Assembly (NCBI GenBank): GCA_023701205.1
Contig: JAMPXJ010000032.1
Location: 1 to 55,980, forward strand
Direction: 5' to 3'
DNA from: Oligoflexia bacterium
Lineage (GTDB): Bacteria > Bdellovibrionota > UBA1018
DNA: 55,980 nucleotides
Shown: in pieces, positions 53,691 to 55,980 of the stretch
How the letters are laid out: every line of letters starts with the position of its first letter
How positions within the stretch are numbered: the stretch's first letter is position 1
The notes under the pieces: generated by a model
Seen by the model: only the letters and a program-made list of their open reading frames with translations
What the model was told of the DNA's origin: nothing
The model's database searches: none
Position numbers and translations under genes: made by a program

Positions 53691-54278
53691 TCATCTGCAA
53701 ATGCCTGCATTTACTAATTCAGCTAACGCATTCTGGGCATATCCTAAGTCCGTATTGGACGGGTGAATCAATGGGCCTTTGGAATGGAGGACTTGGTAAG
53801 CGGTGTAAGTCTTACCTTTCTGTGATCCTTCATCTGGCCACTTGCCCTCCCAGATATTCAATTTACAGGGATCTGCTTCTGGCTCGCAAATTTGATATTT
53901 TTTGAGTTCCGAAACAAAGATTGTCAGCAAGCGATAGTTAAAAGGGTCCGTATACCAAAAAAATGTTCGCCCATTATGGATAACATTAAAATAGCCCGTC
54001 AAATAATCAGGGTAAACACCACTTGGTATCCGAAGATTACATTTATAAAGCTCACGACGCATACACTCGCCAGACTGAACCATTTTGTCTCTTGCCAAGA
54101 CAGCCTCGGCTAACTCAGTAGTCCACTCTGATACTCGGACGCCATCCTTAGTTGCGGCATAGCAGTCAGGGCAAGTTGGAGCTTCGCCAGCCTCCGCGCG
54201 AGTCACGTCACAGGTGCTAGTTGCGGCGAACACATTGGTAGCAAGTAGAAAACTAATAATTGATAAAATGAAATTCAT
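53691..54278 (-). CDS. AT-rich, cysteine-rich exported protein
   Basis: 195 residues. Signal peptide 'NFILSIISFLLATNVFA' with cleavage before ATS. The mature part has about ten cysteines, including two CxxC-like pairs (CPDC), and many aromatics ('GRTFFWYTDPFNY'). No family recognised. ATG 54278 has GGAGGAG 6 nt upstream, an excellent site; the frame above is not protein-like. G+C is about 38% in a counted 60-nt line (23/60), far below the flanking genes, so it was probably acquired. It has no partner gene and ends at the terminator before tRNA-Ser. Confidence 0.75.
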   Translation of the reverse strand: MNFILSIISFLLATNVFAATSTCDVTRAEAGEAPTCPDCYAATKDGVRVSEWTTELAEAVLARDKMVQSGECMRRELYKCNLRIPSGVYPDYLTGYFNVIHNGRTFFWYTDPFNYRLLTIFVSELKKYQICEPEADPCKLNIWEGKWPDEGSQKGKTYTAYQVLHSKGPLIHPSNTDLGYAQNALAELVNAGICR

Positions 54279-54461
54279 CCGTAACTCCTCCAAAATTAGC
54301 AGTCCGATGAAGGTAGTATTCTGCTGCCAATTTTGCAATGACCTCGTACCAATAGGCGGCAAGGAATACGTCCGCAAAGCGAACTCCGAAATGATCTTAA
54401 ACCATTTTCATTACACATCCTTCGGAGGCTGGCCCCGCTTCATCAGAGAGCGGAGTAATCT

Positions 54462-54677
54462 TCACCAAAACCCCTGCGCCAATGCAGCAGTTTTATCGCA
54501 CAAAACCTGTCCCAAAGCACCGGACTCGTGGAGCTCGTGCTCTGGGAAACCGGCAGGAAGATCAGAGGACATTTCGCTCTTGCTGATGAGCCGACGCTTG
54601 ACGCGCCCGATCTGATCTGCCGGAAGCGCGAGAAGCGATCGGAGCTTTAAGCCGAAGCGTATTCTCGCAGTCTTCAT
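54462..54677 (-). CDS. Possible small basic protein
   Basis: 71 codons on the minus strand from ATG 54677, with AGGCGAG about 9 nt upstream. Product begins MKTARIRFGLKLRSLLALP, basic in the first half, and contains no recognisable domain. It fills most of the gap 54279-54768, which shows nothing else; the part 54279-54461 seems non-coding. It is divergent from the exported protein at 54769. It could also be a chance frame. Confidence 0.35.
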   Translation of the reverse strand: MKTARIRFGLKLRSLLALPADQIGRVKRRLISKSEMSSDLPAGFPEHELHESGALGQVLCDKTAALAQGFW

Positions 54678-54768
54678 TTTGTATTCTCGCCTGTTTACCT
54701 GCCGCCCGATCTGCCGTAAAGATGAAGTAAGAAGCTTGGATGAAAACAGGAACAAAAAGGAGAATACC

Positions 54769-55428
54769 GTGCTCAAGACTCCGGTTTCAGCATTGGTCGT
54801 GATCGGGATGCTTTCAACATCGGCGCTCGCCGCGCAGCGCGGTTCGCCGCAGCTTCAAACGGCGGTTCAACCTACCTCGCAAGACGAGCTTGAGCCTGGA
54901 CCGATACTCGCTCCGGCAAAGCCCGCGGTACCGGTTCGCATGGCTCGCGCTGACGTCAAGGTCCACAAGACCAGTGTCCGCATCGTGAATGACGTACCGC
55001 ATTTCGAATTCAAGGAACTCTGCACCGTCTCCGGCGAGGTGCCGGTTTATGACTTTCGGACAGACGAGCCTGAGACTGGCCCGGTGCTCATTGGTTACAA
55101 CCAGATCGCCGATTGCCAGGACACGCTCCAGACCGGGAGATCGGTGTCGATCACGGCGGCGGGCCTGATTAGCCTCAGGGGAAAGAAATCGGGAGCTGCG
55201 GACAAGAGCTTCAGCGGACTTTTCCATATGACGACTGGCGACATCTCGCGTGACGTATTCCTCACCGACTCCGTTGGGGCGTCCACCGAGGACTTGGGCA
55301 TCAAAACCCTCTCCCTCACAGGTGCGGGCCTCAAGTACAAGGAGAACGCATGCTCCAACGATCAGGAAGTCGAGGAAATTTATGCCGTGAACATTCGCTT
55401 CAACGACGCCAACGCGGTGGAGCGGTAA
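54769..55428 (+). CDS. Exported protein of unknown function
   Basis: 219 residues from a GTG (54769) with AAGGAG about 6 nt upstream. Signal peptide 'KTPVSALVVIGMLSTSALA', cleavage before AQR. The mature part is beta-rich with a few Cys and no recognisable domain; a Pro/Ala linker is near the N-terminus ('PGPILAPAKPAVPV'). The stop is followed immediately by the ATG of the next exported gene, so they form a pair. Composition is again close to that of the core genome. Confidence 0.72.
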   Translation: MLKTPVSALVVIGMLSTSALAAQRGSPQLQTAVQPTSQDELEPGPILAPAKPAVPVRMARADVKVHKTSVRIVNDVPHFEFKELCTVSGEVPVYDFRTDEPETGPVLIGYNQIADCQDTLQTGRSVSITAAGLISLRGKKSGAADKSFSGLFHMTTGDISRDVFLTDSVGASTEDLGIKTLSLTGAGLKYKENACSNDQEVEEIYAVNIRFNDANAVER

Positions 55429-55965
55429 ATGCGCCTTCATCACCTGATCGTGAGCGCGATCGTCTCGATCGCGGCGATCGCTTCGTTCCAGGCCAACGCG
55501 ATCACCCGGGTCGGCAACTCCCGTTTCGGAAGCGACGACCAGGGCTTCAGCAGCCGGATCGCCCCGGAATTCTGCCGAAATGGCTTCTGCTCGACCCGCT
55601 TGACGCTCGAGGGCAGCCTGATTCTCGAGGACCACGCACTTCTGATCCCGATGGCTTCCGGAATCTTTCTGCCGGCACGAGCGGTCGTGGCGGACTTCGC
55701 GGCGAAGTACCCGAGCTGGGTCTCGCTTTCGAGGGAGGAAATCCGGAACCGGCTCGCAAACGGCCCCTGGGTGAAACTCGTGCACTCCGACCCCTGTGTT
55801 GAAGCCTGGCTTGTCTCACAGGACGGGACGATCGCGACCGTCGCGACCTGGGGAGGCGGCAAAGGAGTCGTGATGGTGGCACCCGGCGCTGAGCCGCTCC
55901 TACGGGCGATTGAATCCATGAACCGGGACATCGAGCTCATTCCTGGAGCATGCGCATGGAAGTGA
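55429..55965 (+). CDS. Exported protein, partner of the preceding gene
   Basis: 178 residues. Signal peptide 'RLHHLIVSAIVSIAAIASFQANA', cleavage before ITR. Mature part has four cysteines and a repeated Trp/Gly-rich C-terminal region ('VATWGGGKGVVMVAPGAE'), no family known to me. The ATG directly follows the TAA of the preceding gene with no spacing, indicating translational coupling. A further gene appears to start within its last codons. Confidence 0.72.
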   Translation: MRLHHLIVSAIVSIAAIASFQANAITRVGNSRFGSDDQGFSSRIAPEFCRNGFCSTRLTLEGSLILEDHALLIPMASGIFLPARAVVADFAAKYPSWVSLSREEIRNRLANGPWVKLVHSDPCVEAWLVSQDGTIATVATWGGGKGVVMVAPGAEPLLRAIESMNRDIELIPGACAWK

Positions 55966-55980
55966 AACGTCGCGGGGGGG
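55956..55980 (+). CDS. Start of a further gene, cut by window edge
   Basis: ATG at 55956 (another in-frame ATG at 55950) lies inside the end of the preceding gene, in another frame, with GGAG at 55945-55948 and a 7-nt spacer. Only MEVKRRGG is visible before the window ends, so nothing can be said about function. Confidence 0.3.

Overview
The window is about 56 kb of compact, GC-rich chromosome. Two 60-base lines counted by hand in typical genes gave roughly 63% G+C. Genes sit in long same-strand runs with 1-17 nt overlaps. The gene set suggests a Gram-negative, respiring, motile bacterium of the Bdellovibrionota/Oligoflexia or deltaproteobacterial type. Pointers are an MglA polarity GTPase next to DksA-like proteins, many lipoproteins and PilZ proteins, a sigma-28-type factor without flagellar genes, a fused CcoN-CcoO cbb3 oxidase, and an exported tail-fibre-like protein like the mosaic fibres of Bdellovibrio. 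The taxonomic call is inference.

Left part (1-9.8 kb): an unrecognised protein cut by the window edge and an outer-membrane-like protein, a GT87 membrane glycosyltransferase, a DNA alkyltransferase, an MscS channel, then a tightly overlapped run dnaX-recR-mglA-dksA. The usual ybaB between dnaX and recR is missing. A second dksA paralogue follows after a gap that holds a sigma-54-like promoter and a 36-codon ORF with a perfect ribosome binding site.

9.9-22.2 kb, minus strand: read in transcription order, an SLT lytic transglycosylase, a membrane PilZ protein, MltA, a second membrane PilZ protein, a soluble PilZ protein and a FliA-type sigma factor. Then comes a vitamin B5 to coenzyme A block (DUF2520 protein that may be a PanG-type ketopantoate reductase, panB, panC, separate coaC and coaB, type III coaX), and finally an exported subtilase.

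22.3-36 kb: a PlsC-type acyltransferase, a DEAD-box helicase, a TolC/MacA/MacB-like export operon that runs into dinB, then a small lipoprotein coupled to a 920-residue exported fibre whose C-terminal tip drops to about 47-52% G+C, and a CoA-transferase.

35.5-43.2 kb, minus strand: one cbb3 oxidase operon, ccoI-ccoS-ccoNO-ccoQ-ccoP-ccoG plus a SafE/COG2836 protein. 43.4-53.2 kb, plus strand: USP-cardiolipin synthase-USP, then a sigma-54 response regulator, a PAS histidine kinase and a degenerate SDR protein in one operon, then adenine deaminase coupled to a DUF6986-type TIM-barrel lyase.

Right end: a tRNA-Ser(GCU) marks the border of an AT-rich patch (about 38% G+C in a counted line). It holds a palindrome, three 11-bp-phased repeats, a terminator and an orphan cysteine-rich exported protein, before two exported proteins of host-like composition. 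No insertion sequence, CRISPR array, rRNA or phage structural module was seen.
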